From an uncultured Roseburia sp. (GTDB lineage Bacteria > Bacillota > Clostridia > Lachnospirales > Lachnospiraceae), in NCBI GenBank assembly GCA_947573605.1, contig CANPGM010000029.1, forward strand, positions 1-45,327: a DNA stretch of 45,327 nucleotides, in the 5' to 3' direction. Shown here in pieces: positions 18,389 to 26,787 of the stretch. How positions within the stretch are numbered: the stretch's first letter is position 1; each line of letters begins with the position of its first letter. The notes beneath the pieces are model-generated. The model worked only from the letters and a program-made list of their open reading frames with translations, did no database searches and was not told the DNA's origin. The position numbers and the translations under genes were made by a program.

Positions 18389-20479
18389 ATGAATGTTTAC
18401 ACAACTGACAAAATACGAAATGTGGTTCTCTTAGGCCACGGCGGGTGCGGTAAGACAAGTCTTACGGAAGCGATGGCTTATCTTGCCGGAATGACTACGA
18501 GGATGGGAAAAGTAACGGACGGAAATACCATCAGTGATTATGACAAAGAAGAGACAAAGCGTCTGTTTTCAATTAATACTTCCGTTGTTCCGATTATCTG
18601 GGAGGATACGAAGATTAATATTCTGGACGCGCCCGGTTATTTCGATTTTGTGGGAGAGGTAGAAGAGGCTGCAGGCGTTGCAGACGCGGCGATTATTGTT
18701 GTATCCGGCAAGGCGGGAATTGAAGTCGGCACAAAGAAGGCATGGGAACTCTGCGAGAAATATAAGCTCCCCCGTATGGTTTTCGTTACGGATATGGATA
18801 TTGACGAAGCAAGCTACCGCCAGATTGTCGAGGATTTGCAGCAGCTTTACGGGAAAAAAATTGCGCCGTTCCATCTTCCGGTGCGCGAGGACGGAAAGTT
18901 TGTCGGCTATGTCAATGTACTCCAGCAGAGGGCGAAACGCTGGAAGGACGACGGTACGGTAGAAAAATTCGACGTTCCCGATTATTCAAAAGAAAATCTT
19001 GAAATCTGCAGAGAGGCTTTGATGGAGGCCGTGGCGGAGACGAGCGAGGAATTTATGGATCGTTATTTCGGCGGCGAGGAGTTTTCCGAGGACGAAATCC
19101 GTCAGGCGTTGCGTGTAAACGTAGCGGAAGGCAGCATCGTTCCTGTTTTAATGGGTTCGAACACGCTTGCACGCGGAGTTTATACACTGCTGGTTGACAT
19201 TGTAAAATACCTTCCGAGCCCGGAAAAGCGTCCCTGTACCGGTATCAACGCAAAAACAAACGAAGTTTACAGCGCGGACTACGACTTTGCAAAGCCGAAA
19301 TCCGCATATGTATGGAAGACGATTGTTGATCCGTTTATCGGAAAATATTCGTTGATAAAAGTGAACTCCGGCGTATTAAAGACGGACGATGTTCTGTTTA
19401 ATCACCATAAAGAAACGGAAGAGAAAATCGGTAAGCTCTATGTGCTGACCGGAAACAAGCCGGAAGAAGTAAAGGAACTGCATGCAGGCGATATCGGAGC
19501 GCTCGCAAAGCTTACGGCGACTGCAACGACGGACTCTTTGTCGACAAAGGCAAATCCGATCCTTTACATCCGCTCGACGATTTCCACACCGTATACATAT
19601 ATGAGGTATACGGCTAAGAACAAAGGAGACGAGGACAAGATTTCCCAGGCTCTTCAGAAGCTTATGGCGGAGGATTTGACGCTTCGCGCGGTGAACGACA
19701 GCGAAAACGGACAGACGCTGCTTTACGGCATGGGCGATCAGCATTTGGAAGTTGTGGTCAGCAAATTATTAAACAGATATAAAGTCGAAGTGGAATTAAA
19801 GAAGCCGAAGGTTGCGTTCCGGGAGACGATTCGTAAAAAAGCTGATGTGGAATATAAATATAAAAAGCAGTCCGGCGGACACGGACAGTACGGTCATGTA
19901 AAGATGACATTTGAATCTTCCGGCGATCTGGAGCAGCCGTATGTATTTGAACAGACTGTAGTCGGCGGCGCCGTACCGAAGAATTATTTTCCGGCGGTTG
20001 AAAAGGGAGTGCAGGAGTCCTGTTTAAGAGGACCGCTTGCCGCTTATCCGGTAGTCGGCGTGAAAGCGGTGCTTTACGACGGGTCTTATCATCCGGTCGA
20101 TTCTTCTGAAATGGCGTTTAAAACGGCTGCGCGCCAGGCGTTCAAAAAAGGCTTTATGGATGCGTCTCCGGTTCTGCTTGAGCCGATTGCGTCCTTAAAG
20201 GTACTGGTTCCGGACAAATATACAGGCGATATTATGGGCGATTTAAATAAGCGCCGCGGCCGCGTGCTTGGCATGAACCCGGTAGAAGGCGGTTACCAGG
20301 AGATTTGCGCCGATATTCCGTTTATGGAATTGTTCGGTTACAATACGGATCTGCGTTCTATGACGGGAGGAAGCGGCAACTATTCTTATGAGTTTGCAAG
20401 ATATGAGCAGGCTCCGTCCGACGTACAGGAAAAAGAAGTGGCAAGCAGGGCAAGCAAGCTGGATAATATAGACGAATAA
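18389..20479 (+). CDS. Elongation factor G-like GTPase paralogue
   Basis: A 696-residue translation-factor GTPase with the EF-G domain order. The P-loop is GHGGCGKTS (16-24) and G3 is DAPGY (80-84), where canonical EF-G has DTPGH. The G4 position reads TDMD (134-137) instead of NKxD. Domains II-V are complete, including GGHGQYGHV and the domain IV segment YHPVDSSEMAFKTAARQAF. From memory, the bacterial EF-G paralogue subfamily carries DTPGY and NKMD, so the Tyr is a family trait while the G4 change is distinctive and may alter guanine specificity. The canonical fusA in the str operon must be elsewhere. The role is unknown: possibly ribosome rescue, recycling or a stress form. Single-gene unit. 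Confidence 0.88.
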   Translation: MNVYTTDKIRNVVLLGHGGCGKTSLTEAMAYLAGMTTRMGKVTDGNTISDYDKEETKRLFSINTSVVPIIWEDTKINILDAPGYFDFVGEVEEAAGVADAAIIVVSGKAGIEVGTKKAWELCEKYKLPRMVFVTDMDIDEASYRQIVEDLQQLYGKKIAPFHLPVREDGKFVGYVNVLQQRAKRWKDDGTVEKFDVPDYSKENLEICREALMEAVAETSEEFMDRYFGGEEFSEDEIRQALRVNVAEGSIVPVLMGSNTLARGVYTLLVDIVKYLPSPEKRPCTGINAKTNEVYSADYDFAKPKSAYVWKTIVDPFIGKYSLIKVNSGVLKTDDVLFNHHKETEEKIGKLYVLTGNKPEEVKELHAGDIGALAKLTATATTDSLSTKANPILYIRSTISTPYTYMRYTAKNKGDEDKISQALQKLMAEDLTLRAVNDSENGQTLLYGMGDQHLEVVVSKLLNRYKVEVELKKPKVAFRETIRKKADVEYKYKKQSGGHGQYGHVKMTFESSGDLEQPYVFEQTVVGGAVPKNYFPAVEKGVQESCLRGPLAAYPVVGVKAVLYDGSYHPVDSSEMAFKTAARQAFKKGFMDASPVLLEPIASLKVLVPDKYTGDIMGDLNKRRGRVLGMNPVEGGYQEICADIPFMELFGYNTDLRSMTGGSGNYSYEFARYEQAPSDVQEKEVASRASKLDNIDE

Positions 20480-20491
20480 GTAAAAAAGAAC

Positions 20492-20524
20492 AAAAAAAGG
20501 GCGGGGTATCAACCGCCCTTTTTG
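20492..20524. terminator. Bidirectional terminator overlapping a stop codon
   Basis: AAAAAGGGCGG/CCGCCCTTTTT stem of 11 bp. It serves the EF-G-like gene on plus, and its right arm overlaps the final codons of the minus-strand gene ending at 20509. Confidence 0.85.
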
Positions 20525-20793
20525 TTACTGTTCATAAGTGCAATAATCCGATCCGCTTTCTGCGCCTCTTCCGGAGACATATTCTGCTTTAAAATCTGAA
20601 TCAGCAAATCGGTTTCCGACTGAGAAAACTGAATATTTTTCTTTTTTGCATTGTTTAAAGTTCCGAATAGAAAAGGAGCCATATCTTTCATTTGCGTGGG
20701 TTTTCCGGCATTTGCAAAATTCATCAGAAATTCCAGTTTTTCCGGGGAAAGATTTCCCAATGCCGGATTGTTTTTAAAAAAATTCATATCCAT
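20509..20793 (-). CDS. Small conserved-type hypothetical protein, 94 aa
   Basis: I do not recognise a named family. The soluble, mostly helical product has an N-terminal NFFKNNPALGNLSPEKLEFL segment, a central MKDMAPFL, and a C-terminal ETDLLIQILKQNMSPEEAQKADRIIAL that looks like a short helical bundle. No membrane segment or metal motif is visible. It follows the 112-residue gene by 18 nt on the same strand, so they probably form one operon. It resembles small Lachnospiraceae proteins I recall as uncharacterised; function unknown. Confidence 0.75.
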   Translation of the reverse strand: MDMNFFKNNPALGNLSPEKLEFLMNFANAGKPTQMKDMAPFLFGTLNNAKKKNIQFSQSETDLLIQILKQNMSPEEAQKADRIIALMNSNKKGG

Positions 20794-20811
20794 CGTCTGA
20801 TACTTCCTTAC

Positions 20812-21150
20812 TTAAGTTGTAAAAATCGTTTCGTAGGTTTCCAACATAGAAAACATATTTGTCAGCATATCAATCGTTTCCGCCTCTCTCGGCGTACAGA
20901 ATTTTCGCAGATCGTTTAACATTGCTACCGTATTATTTTCTTCTTCCGGGAGAGAACATATGGAGAGAGCGCTTTCTTCGGTAGAAAAAAGCTGAATGGT
21001 CTTTTGAAGCTCCATATATTTTATTAATATGGCGAATTGTTTTTTTTGTGCGTTTTTCATGTAAGGAATTACTGTTTTCAGCATTTGAATTTCACGGGTC
21101 TGCGTAATATTGTCAAATGCAGTCATTTTAATATCGTTTTCCGCTTCCAT
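20812..21150 (-). CDS. Small helical hypothetical protein, 112 aa
   Basis: Unrecognised family. The product is predicted largely helical, with ETIDMLTNMFSMLETYETIF near the C-terminus and no membrane segment or signal peptide. It is the first gene of a two-gene minus-strand unit with the 94-residue gene. Both products end with methionine- and leucine-rich helices, which would suit a small complex or coat-associated proteins, but that is inference. Confidence 0.7.
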   Translation of the reverse strand: MEAENDIKMTAFDNITQTREIQMLKTVIPYMKNAQKKQFAILIKYMELQKTIQLFSTEESALSICSLPEEENNTVAMLNDLRKFCTPREAETIDMLTNMFSMLETYETIFTT

Positions 21151-21248
21151 CCAGGTACCTTTTTTCTTTTATTTTATGTATGCGCCAATTACTTTATAAC
21201 CGTTTCTGCATAAGATATAAGGGTAATAAGAAGTTAAAAAAGAAAGGG

Positions 21249-21431
21249 ATGGCGGGAACGATGCTGATAATTGAAAAAAACAGCGTTTATGAAATAGATG
21301 AGGAATGTTTGAAAAAGAAAAGAGTGCCGGCGGAATGCGAGGTTTACAAACGGTTTGCAAATCGGCAGAACGAGACGGGAGAAAAGGAAAATAAAAGAAA
21401 AGCGGAGCCTGTGCGCCGCGGCCGATCATAA
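21249..21431 (+). CDS. Small basic hypothetical protein
   Basis: About 60 residues with the core IIEKNSVYEIDEECLKKKRVPAECEVY and a highly charged tail rich in Lys, Arg and Glu. Start choice is uncertain: ATG at 21249 has AAAGGG directly before it, ATG at 21261 has only a weak GCGGGA, and an ATG at 21180 is open but has no Shine-Dalgarno. A strong terminator follows immediately, which supports a real gene. Function unknown. Confidence 0.55.
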   Translation: MAGTMLIIEKNSVYEIDEECLKKKRVPAECEVYKRFANRQNETGEKENKRKAEPVRRGRS

Positions 21432-21433
21432 AA

Positions 21434-21460
21434 GAAAAGAGCGGTAAAACCGCTCTTTTC
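21434..21460. terminator. Bidirectional terminator
   Basis: An 11-bp GAAAAGAGCGG/CCGCTCTTTTC stem, A-rich to the left and T-rich to the right, between convergent small genes. Confidence 0.85.
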
Positions 21461-21472
21461 TTATTAGCGAAA

Positions 21473-21700
21473 TTAGCAGCCAAAGCCGCATCCGCCGCCA
21501 AAGTTTCCACCGCCGCAAAGAAGAAGCAGGATAATCCACAGGCAGCTGTTGTTTCCACAGCAGTCACCGCCGCCGTTGTTGAAGAATCCGCCGCCGTTTC
21601 CTCCGCAGCAGCACAGTAACAGAATGATCCAGAGAATGGAGCCACATCCGTTGTTGCAATCGCATCCTCCACCACAGTTTGTTGCAGCTAAATCACTCAT
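21473..21700 (-). CDS. Cysteine/glycine-rich small protein with duplicated hydrophobic core
   Basis: A 75-residue protein with 13 cysteines and many glycines. Two similar modules, ILWIILLLCCCGGNGGG and CLWIILLLLCGGGNFGGG, suggest an internal duplication; each has a short hydrophobic stretch. It resembles the clostridial 'chorion-class high-cysteine' or YjcZ-like small proteins often tied to spores or the cell surface. GGAGG precedes the ATG. The leader contains CATAAGATA (minus strand, near plus 21735), which fits the sigma-K -10 pattern CATAnnnTA, so mother-cell expression during sporulation is possible. No enzymatic motif is seen. Confidence 0.75.
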   Translation of the reverse strand: MSDLAATNCGGGCDCNNGCGSILWIILLLCCCGGNGGGFFNNGGGDCCGNNSCLWIILLLLCGGGNFGGGCGFGC

Positions 21701-21846
21701 ATCATAACCTCCAGGTTTTTTTATTTACACTCTATCTTATGAGGCAGGAGGAAATGTGTTACAATATTTTTTAAAAGATAAAAAAGAGAGGATTTTTATA
21801 GAAACGGGTTCGGCAGGGAAGCGTCTATAACTTCGTATTATAGCCG

Positions 21847-21862
21847 GCATAAATTATTATGC
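21847..21862. promoter_or_regulatory. Inverted repeat before the citrate synthase promoter
   Basis: GCATAA-N4-TTATGC ends 1 bp before the -35 hexamer, a position suited to an operator. The regulator is unknown. Confidence 0.45.
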
Positions 21863-21863
21863 A

Positions 21864-21893
21864 TTGACAGAAGCGGCGGATTACGCGTAAAAT
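21864..21893 (+). promoter_or_regulatory. Promoter of the Re-citrate synthase gene
   Basis: TTGACA (21864-21869) and TAAAAT (21888-21893) are 18 bp apart. ATTGACAGAAGC around the -35 is identical to the rex promoter at 26649. Confidence 0.7.
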
Positions 21894-21950
21894 GGGGACG
21901 GCACAGGTACATCTATGACGATCAGATATTTGGGTGAAGGAGTGACAGCT

Positions 21951-23378
21951 ATGAAAGAAGTAATCGTGAATCAGAAGACAAATCTGCTGCAGCTGGAAGA
22001 GCATTTTTACCAGCTTGCGGACGTAAAGGAACCGAATGTGTTCCATAATCTCTTTCCCTACCATGAGATTCCCAAAATTGCATTTAACGACCGGATTGTT
22101 CCGCATAATATGCCGGAGCAGATCTGGATTACCGATACGACGTTTCGGGACGGACAGCAGTCGAGAGAACCCTATACGACGGAACAGATCGTGACGATCT
22201 ATGATTATCTGCATAAGTTAGGAGGGCCAAACGGACTGGTACGCCAGAGCGAATTCTTTTTATACAGCAAAAAAGACCGCGATGCTGTTTATAAATGTCT
22301 TGAAAGAGGTTATCAGTTTCCGGAAGTGACAAGCTGGATTCGGGCAAGTAAACAGGATTTTATGCTGGTTAAGGATATCGGGCTGCGGGAAACCGGTATT
22401 TTGGTAAGCTGTTCGGATTATCATATCTTCTATAAAATGAAGATGACGCGGCGGGAGGTTATGAACCTCTATTTAAGTGTAATCCGAGAGTGTCTGGAAA
22501 CCGGAATCAGTCCGAGATGTCATCTGGAAGACATAACAAGATCTGATATCTATGGATTTGTTATTCCGTTTTGCCTGGAGCTAATGAAGCTGATGGAAGA
22601 ATATCAGATACCGATTAAAATACGCGCCTGCGATACAATGGGATACGGCGTAAACTTTCCGGGAGCCGTTATACCGAGAAGCGTTCCGGGTATTATCTAT
22701 GGTTTGACGACACATGCGGGAGTGCCTTCCGAGCTGATTGAGTGGCACGGACATAATGACTTTTACCGGGCGGTTAACAATTCTACGACTGCATGGCTTT
22801 ACGGAGCGAGCGGGGTCAACTGTTCGCTGTTCGGAATCGGGGAGCGTACCGGAAATACGCCGCTGGAAGCGATGGTATTTGAATACGCCCAGCTGAAAGG
22901 GACGCTCGACGGTATGGATACTACGGTTATTACTGAACTTGCAGAGTATTTTGAAAAAGAACTGGGCTATGTTCAGCCTCCTCAAACGCCGTTTGTAGGC
23001 AGTAACTTTAACGTGACAAAGGCGGGAATCCATGCAGACGGTCTATTGAAAAATGAGGAAATATATAATATATTCGATACGGAGCGGTTTTTAAACCGTC
23101 CGCCGTTAGTGGCGGTTTCCAACACTTCCGGGCTTGCGGGAATTGCGCACTGGCTTCATACATATTACCGGCTTCCGAAGGAGGAAGGCCTTGATAAAAG
23201 CAGTGAGCTTGTAAAGCAAATCAAGCAATGGGTGGATAAGCAGTATGAGGACGGACGGGTAACGGTAATTACGGACGCTGAGCTTGACGCGGTGACAAAA
23301 AAATGCGCGAAGGCGCTTTCTGTATCGATTCCCGGAATTACGATGTGTGACACAGCCGTAAAAGAACGGCATATCTGA
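21951..23378 (+). CDS. Probable Re-type citrate synthase
   Basis: A 475-residue HMGL-like/isopropylmalate-synthase superfamily enzyme. The TIM-barrel start ITDTTFRDGQQSREPYT (about residue 60) and the metal-binding EWHGHND (about 263) are clear. The N-terminal extension and overall sequence fit the group that contains the Clostridium kluyveri Re-citrate synthase, which makes citrate from oxaloacetate and acetyl-CoA with opposite stereospecificity to ordinary citrate synthase. The next gene is icd, which supports citrate over homocitrate or isopropylmalate as product; no leu or nif genes are nearby. I start at 21951 because GAAGGAG is well placed; the in-frame ATG at 21915 lacks one. Isopropylmalate or homocitrate synthase remain alternatives. 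Confidence 0.82.
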   Translation: MKEVIVNQKTNLLQLEEHFYQLADVKEPNVFHNLFPYHEIPKIAFNDRIVPHNMPEQIWITDTTFRDGQQSREPYTTEQIVTIYDYLHKLGGPNGLVRQSEFFLYSKKDRDAVYKCLERGYQFPEVTSWIRASKQDFMLVKDIGLRETGILVSCSDYHIFYKMKMTRREVMNLYLSVIRECLETGISPRCHLEDITRSDIYGFVIPFCLELMKLMEEYQIPIKIRACDTMGYGVNFPGAVIPRSVPGIIYGLTTHAGVPSELIEWHGHNDFYRAVNNSTTAWLYGASGVNCSLFGIGERTGNTPLEAMVFEYAQLKGTLDGMDTTVITELAEYFEKELGYVQPPQTPFVGSNFNVTKAGIHADGLLKNEEIYNIFDTERFLNRPPLVAVSNTSGLAGIAHWLHTYYRLPKEEGLDKSSELVKQIKQWVDKQYEDGRVTVITDAELDAVTKKCAKALSVSIPGITMCDTAVKERHI

Positions 23379-23397
23379 AAGAAAATCGCTTTCAACT

Positions 23398-23469
23398 TGG
23401 AATTTGTGCCGACGCACAAAGTTCCTCCTTATTTAAGAAGCCGCTAAAGCGGCAGAATGAGAGGTAAAA
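23398..23469 (+). promoter_or_regulatory. icd leader: tandem hairpins and GAATGAGAGG element
   Basis: A GGAA-TTTGTGC/GCACAAA-GTTCC hairpin with a CGAC loop (23398-23425) is followed by GCCGCT-AA-AGCGGC (23440-23453), then AGAATGAGAGG and the start codon 16 nt after the stem. In this copy the ATG inside the element is out of frame with icd. Confidence 0.6.
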
Positions 23470-24684
23470 ATGGATAAAATTAAGATGACAACCCCGATTG
23501 TAGAAATGGACGGAGACGAAATGACCAGGATTCTCTGGCAGATGATTAAGGACGAGCTGCTTACGCCGTTTCTGGAACTGAATACGGAATATTATGACCT
23601 GGGGCTTGCACACAGAAACGAAACAAACGACCAGGTGACCGTCGATTCTGCGAATGCGACAAAAAAATACGGTGTGGCGGTGAAATGTGCTACGATTACG
23701 CCGAATGCTGCGAGAATGACGGAATACGATTTAAAGGAAATGTGGAAAAGTCCGAACGGGACGATTCGCGCGATGCTGGATGGTACGGTGTTCCGTGCGC
23801 CGATTATTGTAAAAGGTATCGAACCCAATGTAAAAACGTGGAGAAAACCGATTACGATTGCAAGACATGCTTACGGCGACGTCTATAAAGCAACTGAAAT
23901 GAAAGTTCCGGGGCCGGGCAGATGCGAACTGGTTTATACCGGGGAAGACGGAACAGAGGTAAGAGAACTGATTCATGAATTTGCAGGCCCAGGCGTCGTA
24001 CAGGGACAGCATAACCTCTGCGGATCGATCGAAAGCTTTGCAAGAAGCTGTTTTCACTATGCGCTGGATACGAAGCAGGATTTATGGTTTGCGACGAAAG
24101 ATACAATTTCCAAAAAGTATGATCATACGTTTAAGGATATTTTTCAGGAAATTTTCGATATGGAATTTAAAGATAAATTTGAAGCCGCAGGCATTACGTA
24201 TTTTTATACGCTGATTGACGATGCGGTAGCGCGCGTGATGAAGTCGGAGGGAGGCTATATCTGGGCTTGTAAAAATTATGACGGCGACGTAATGAGCGAT
24301 ATGGTATCAAGCGCATTCGGTTCGCTTGCAATGATGACTTCCGTTCTGGTATCCCCCGATGGACATTATGAGTACGAAGCGGCTCACGGAACCGTACAGC
24401 GTCATTATTATAAGCATTTAAAGGGAGAGGAAACATCAACCAACTCCGTGGCTACGATTTTTGCATGGAGCGGCGCGCTTCGTAAGAGAGGAGAACTTGA
24501 CGAAAACGAAGCGCTGAAAACATTTGCGGATTTACTGGAGCAGGCATGTATTAAGACGATTGAAGAAGGACAAATGACAAAAGACCTTGCGCTTATGACC
24601 ACGATTCAGAATCCGGTCGTATTAAGCAGCGAAGGCTTTATCCGGGCAATCCGCGCCAACCTTGAGGAGCTTTTGGGATCATGA
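23470..24684 (+). CDS. icd: NADP-dependent isocitrate dehydrogenase
   Basis: It oxidatively decarboxylates isocitrate to 2-oxoglutarate, yielding NADPH. The 404-residue product matches the eukaryote-like subfamily (short form) of homodimeric enzymes: [13 protein letters not shown] at the start, the substrate loop [16 protein letters not shown], the metal-binding [29 protein letters not shown], and [11 protein letters not shown]. Together with the upstream citrate synthase it forms the oxidative arm to glutamate; aconitase is not in the window. The leader element between the two genes suggests separate translational control or mRNA processing. The stop overlaps the next start. Confidence 0.96.
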   Translation: MDKIKMTTPIVEMDGDEMTRILWQMIKDELLTPFLELNTEYYDLGLAHRNETNDQVTVDSANATKKYGVAVKCATITPNAARMTEYDLKEMWKSPNGTIRAMLDGTVFRAPIIVKGIEPNVKTWRKPITIARHAYGDVYKATEMKVPGPGRCELVYTGEDGTEVRELIHEFAGPGVVQGQHNLCGSIESFARSCFHYALDTKQDLWFATKDTISKKYDHTFKDIFQEIFDMEFKDKFEAAGITYFYTLIDDAVARVMKSEGGYIWACKNYDGDVMSDMVSSAFGSLAMMTSVLVSPDGHYEYEAAHGTVQRHYYKHLKGEETSTNSVATIFAWSGALRKRGELDENEALKTFADLLEQACIKTIEEGQMTKDLALMTTIQNPVVLSSEGFIRAIRANLEELLGS

Positions 24685-26618
24685 TTTTATCGTGTCAGAA
24701 TATCTCAAAGTCCTTTGGGACAGACGAGATATTAAAAAATATCAGTTTTCATTTGGAAGAAAACGAAAAAGCTGCGATTGTCGGCATCAACGGCGCCGGC
24801 AAATCTACGCTGCTTAAAATTATTATGCAGCAGGAGAGTGCGGACGAAGGCCAGACAGTTATTGCAAAAGACAAAACCGTAGGCTATTTATCGCAGTATC
24901 AGGACATTACCGGGCATCAGACAATTTATGAAGAAACGCTTTGCGCAAGACCCGAAATTACGGCGGCGGAAACGAAACTGCGCGCAATGGAAGAAGAGAT
25001 GAACATGCGTTTTGGCCCGGAACTGGAGCGTCTTTTGGAATCGTATCACCGAATAAGCCGCGAGTTTGAACAGGCCGGGGGGTTGTCCTACCGAAGTGAA
25101 GTGACAGGCGTCTTAAAAGGGCTTGGGTTTACGGAAGAAGAATTTGAAAAGAAAATGGAGGAACTTTCCGGCGGCCAGAAGACACGGGTATCCCTCGGAA
25201 AACTTTTAGTGACAAAGCCGGATATTCTTCTTTTGGACGAGCCGACGAATCATCTTGACATTGAATCCATCCGATGGCTGGAAAATTATCTGATGAATTA
25301 TAAGGGCGCCGTATTGATTGTGTCTCATGACCGCTATTTCTTAGATCGAATCGTAACAAAAATTATAGAAATATTTCAGCATAAAGGCGCTGTTTATCAG
25401 GGGAATTACACGGATTTTTCAAAGAAGAAGGCAGCGGTCCGCGAAGCGCTGTTAAAACAGTACTATAATCAGCAGCGTGAGATTAAACATCAGGAAGAAG
25501 TCATTGCAAAACTAAAATCCTTTAATCGGGAAAAATCGATTAAGCGTGCGGAAAGCCGGGAAAAGATGCTTGATAAAATCGAGCGTCTGGAAAAGCCGAC
25601 AGAAGAAAAAACAGATATTAAGCTTGCGTTAGAGCCGAATGTGTTAAGCGGGAACGACGTACTGACTGTTGACGGGCTTTCCAAATCGTATTCGCCTGTC
25701 ACGCTGTTTTCGGAACTTCACTTTGAAATAAAGCGAGGAGAACGCATCGCGCTGATTGGTAATAACGGAACGGGGAAAACGACGATATTAAAAATAATAA
25801 ACGGGTTAATCCGTCCCGACTGCGGTACGGTTGCATTAGGAAGCAATGTCCATATCGGATACTATGATCAGGAACATCAGCTTTTGCATATGGAAAAAAC
25901 CATCTTTGAAGAAATTGCCGATGCCTATCCGCTGATGAATAATACAAAGGTGAGAAACGTTCTCGCCGCATTTTTGTTTACCGACGACGACGTATTTAAA
26001 AGAATCGGGGATTTGAGCGGAGGCGAGCGCGGGCGCGTATCGCTTGCAAAACTAATGCTTTCGGATGCCAATTTTCTGATTTTGGATGAACCGACAAACC
26101 ACTTAGACATTACGTCTAAAGAAATTTTAGAGGATGCACTCAGAAATTACGAGGGAACGGTTTTCTTTGTTTCGCACGACCGTTATTTTATCAACCGTGT
26201 CTGTACGCGGATTTTGGAACTGACGGGAGAAACGCTTGTAAACTATCTTGGAGACTACGATTATTATCTCGAAAAACGGGAACATTTAAACGAAGTATAT
26301 CTGAAAAAAGAGGATCTTACTTCGAATACCCAGGCGGCTGCATCGGAGCAGAAGGTGAACTGGCAGGCAAAAAAAGCGGAGCAGGCGCGCATCAGAAAGT
26401 TACATAACGATCAAAAAAAAGCAGAAGAACGGATCGCGCAGCTTGAAGAGCAGATTGCAGCGATTGACGCCGAGTGCGCAAAACCGGAAAACGCGGTAAA
26501 TTCCGCGAAGCTTGGGGAATTGGTGAAACGTCAGGAAGATTATAAAAAAGAGCTGGAAAACTGTTACGAACGATGGGAGGAATTATCTGTCGAACTGGAA
26601 GACTGCGCCGGCCGTTAA
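24681..26618 (+). CDS. ABC-F family ATPase
   Basis: A soluble 645-residue protein with two ABC nucleotide-binding domains and no membrane segments, typical of ribosome-associated ABC-F factors. Walker A motifs are GINGAGKST (35-43) and GNNGTGKTT (about 360-368). Signatures are LSGGQ (about 160) and LSGGE (about 445), and both Walker B regions read [11 protein letters not shown] charged linker of about 70 residues lies between the domains and a C-terminal coiled coil rich in Glu and Lys is present. This resembles the YdiF/Uup-type group. ABC-F proteins act in the ribosomal E site in translation or antibiotic protection; which applies cannot be told here. ATGA overlap with icd indicates coupled translation. 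Confidence 0.92.
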   Translation: MILSCQNISKSFGTDEILKNISFHLEENEKAAIVGINGAGKSTLLKIIMQQESADEGQTVIAKDKTVGYLSQYQDITGHQTIYEETLCARPEITAAETKLRAMEEEMNMRFGPELERLLESYHRISREFEQAGGLSYRSEVTGVLKGLGFTEEEFEKKMEELSGGQKTRVSLGKLLVTKPDILLLDEPTNHLDIESIRWLENYLMNYKGAVLIVSHDRYFLDRIVTKIIEIFQHKGAVYQGNYTDFSKKKAAVREALLKQYYNQQREIKHQEEVIAKLKSFNREKSIKRAESREKMLDKIERLEKPTEEKTDIKLALEPNVLSGNDVLTVDGLSKSYSPVTLFSELHFEIKRGERIALIGNNGTGKTTILKIINGLIRPDCGTVALGSNVHIGYYDQEHQLLHMEKTIFEEIADAYPLMNNTKVRNVLAAFLFTDDDVFKRIGDLSGGERGRVSLAKLMLSDANFLILDEPTNHLDITSKEILEDALRNYEGTVFFVSHDRYFINRVCTRILELTGETLVNYLGDYDYYLEKREHLNEVYLKKEDLTSNTQAAASEQKVNWQAKKAEQARIRKLHNDQKKAEERIAQLEEQIAAIDAECAKPENAVNSAKLGELVKRQEDYKKELENCYERWEELSVELEDCAGR

Positions 26619-26630
26619 TGTCCGGACGGA

Positions 26631-26648
26631 TAGTGAAACATTTCACAC
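26631..26648. promoter_or_regulatory. Candidate Rex operator
   Basis: GTGAAA-CA-TTTCAC with flanks TA and AC matches the Rex consensus TTGTGAA-N4-TTCACAA at 12 of 14 defined positions. It ends 1 bp before the -35 of the rex promoter, so binding should block RNA polymerase when NADH is low. Confidence 0.7.
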
Positions 26649-26649
26649 A

Positions 26650-26678
26650 TTGACAGAAGCAGATGTAATCACTATAAT
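26650..26678 (+). promoter_or_regulatory. Promoter of rex
   Basis: TTGACA (26650-26655) and TATAAT (26673-26678) are both consensus hexamers, 17 bp apart. Confidence 0.85.
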
Positions 26679-26758
26679 TAAATATAAATAGAAGGAATTA
26701 CGGGGACTCAGATCTGTTCGTTTCGGCAATTTGAAGGAATTTCCTATATGGCGAAGAA

Positions 26759-26787
26759 GCCGCTGAAGCGGCGGAATGAGAGGAATT
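26759..26787 (+). promoter_or_regulatory. rex leader: hairpin and GAATGAGAGG element
   Basis: GCCGCT-GA-AGCGGC (26759-26772) is followed by GGAATGAGAGG and the start codon 15 nt after the stem. The element's ATG (26776) is in frame with rex and would add MRGI. Confidence 0.6.

Noticed and set aside
21827-21838. ATAACTTCGTAT, like one arm of loxP
   Set aside because: There is no second inverted arm at the loxP spacing and no phage sequence nearby; a chance 12-base match.
21915-21950. Upstream ATG as start of the citrate synthase gene
   Set aside because: No ribosome binding site before it, whereas GAAGGAG precedes the ATG at 21951.
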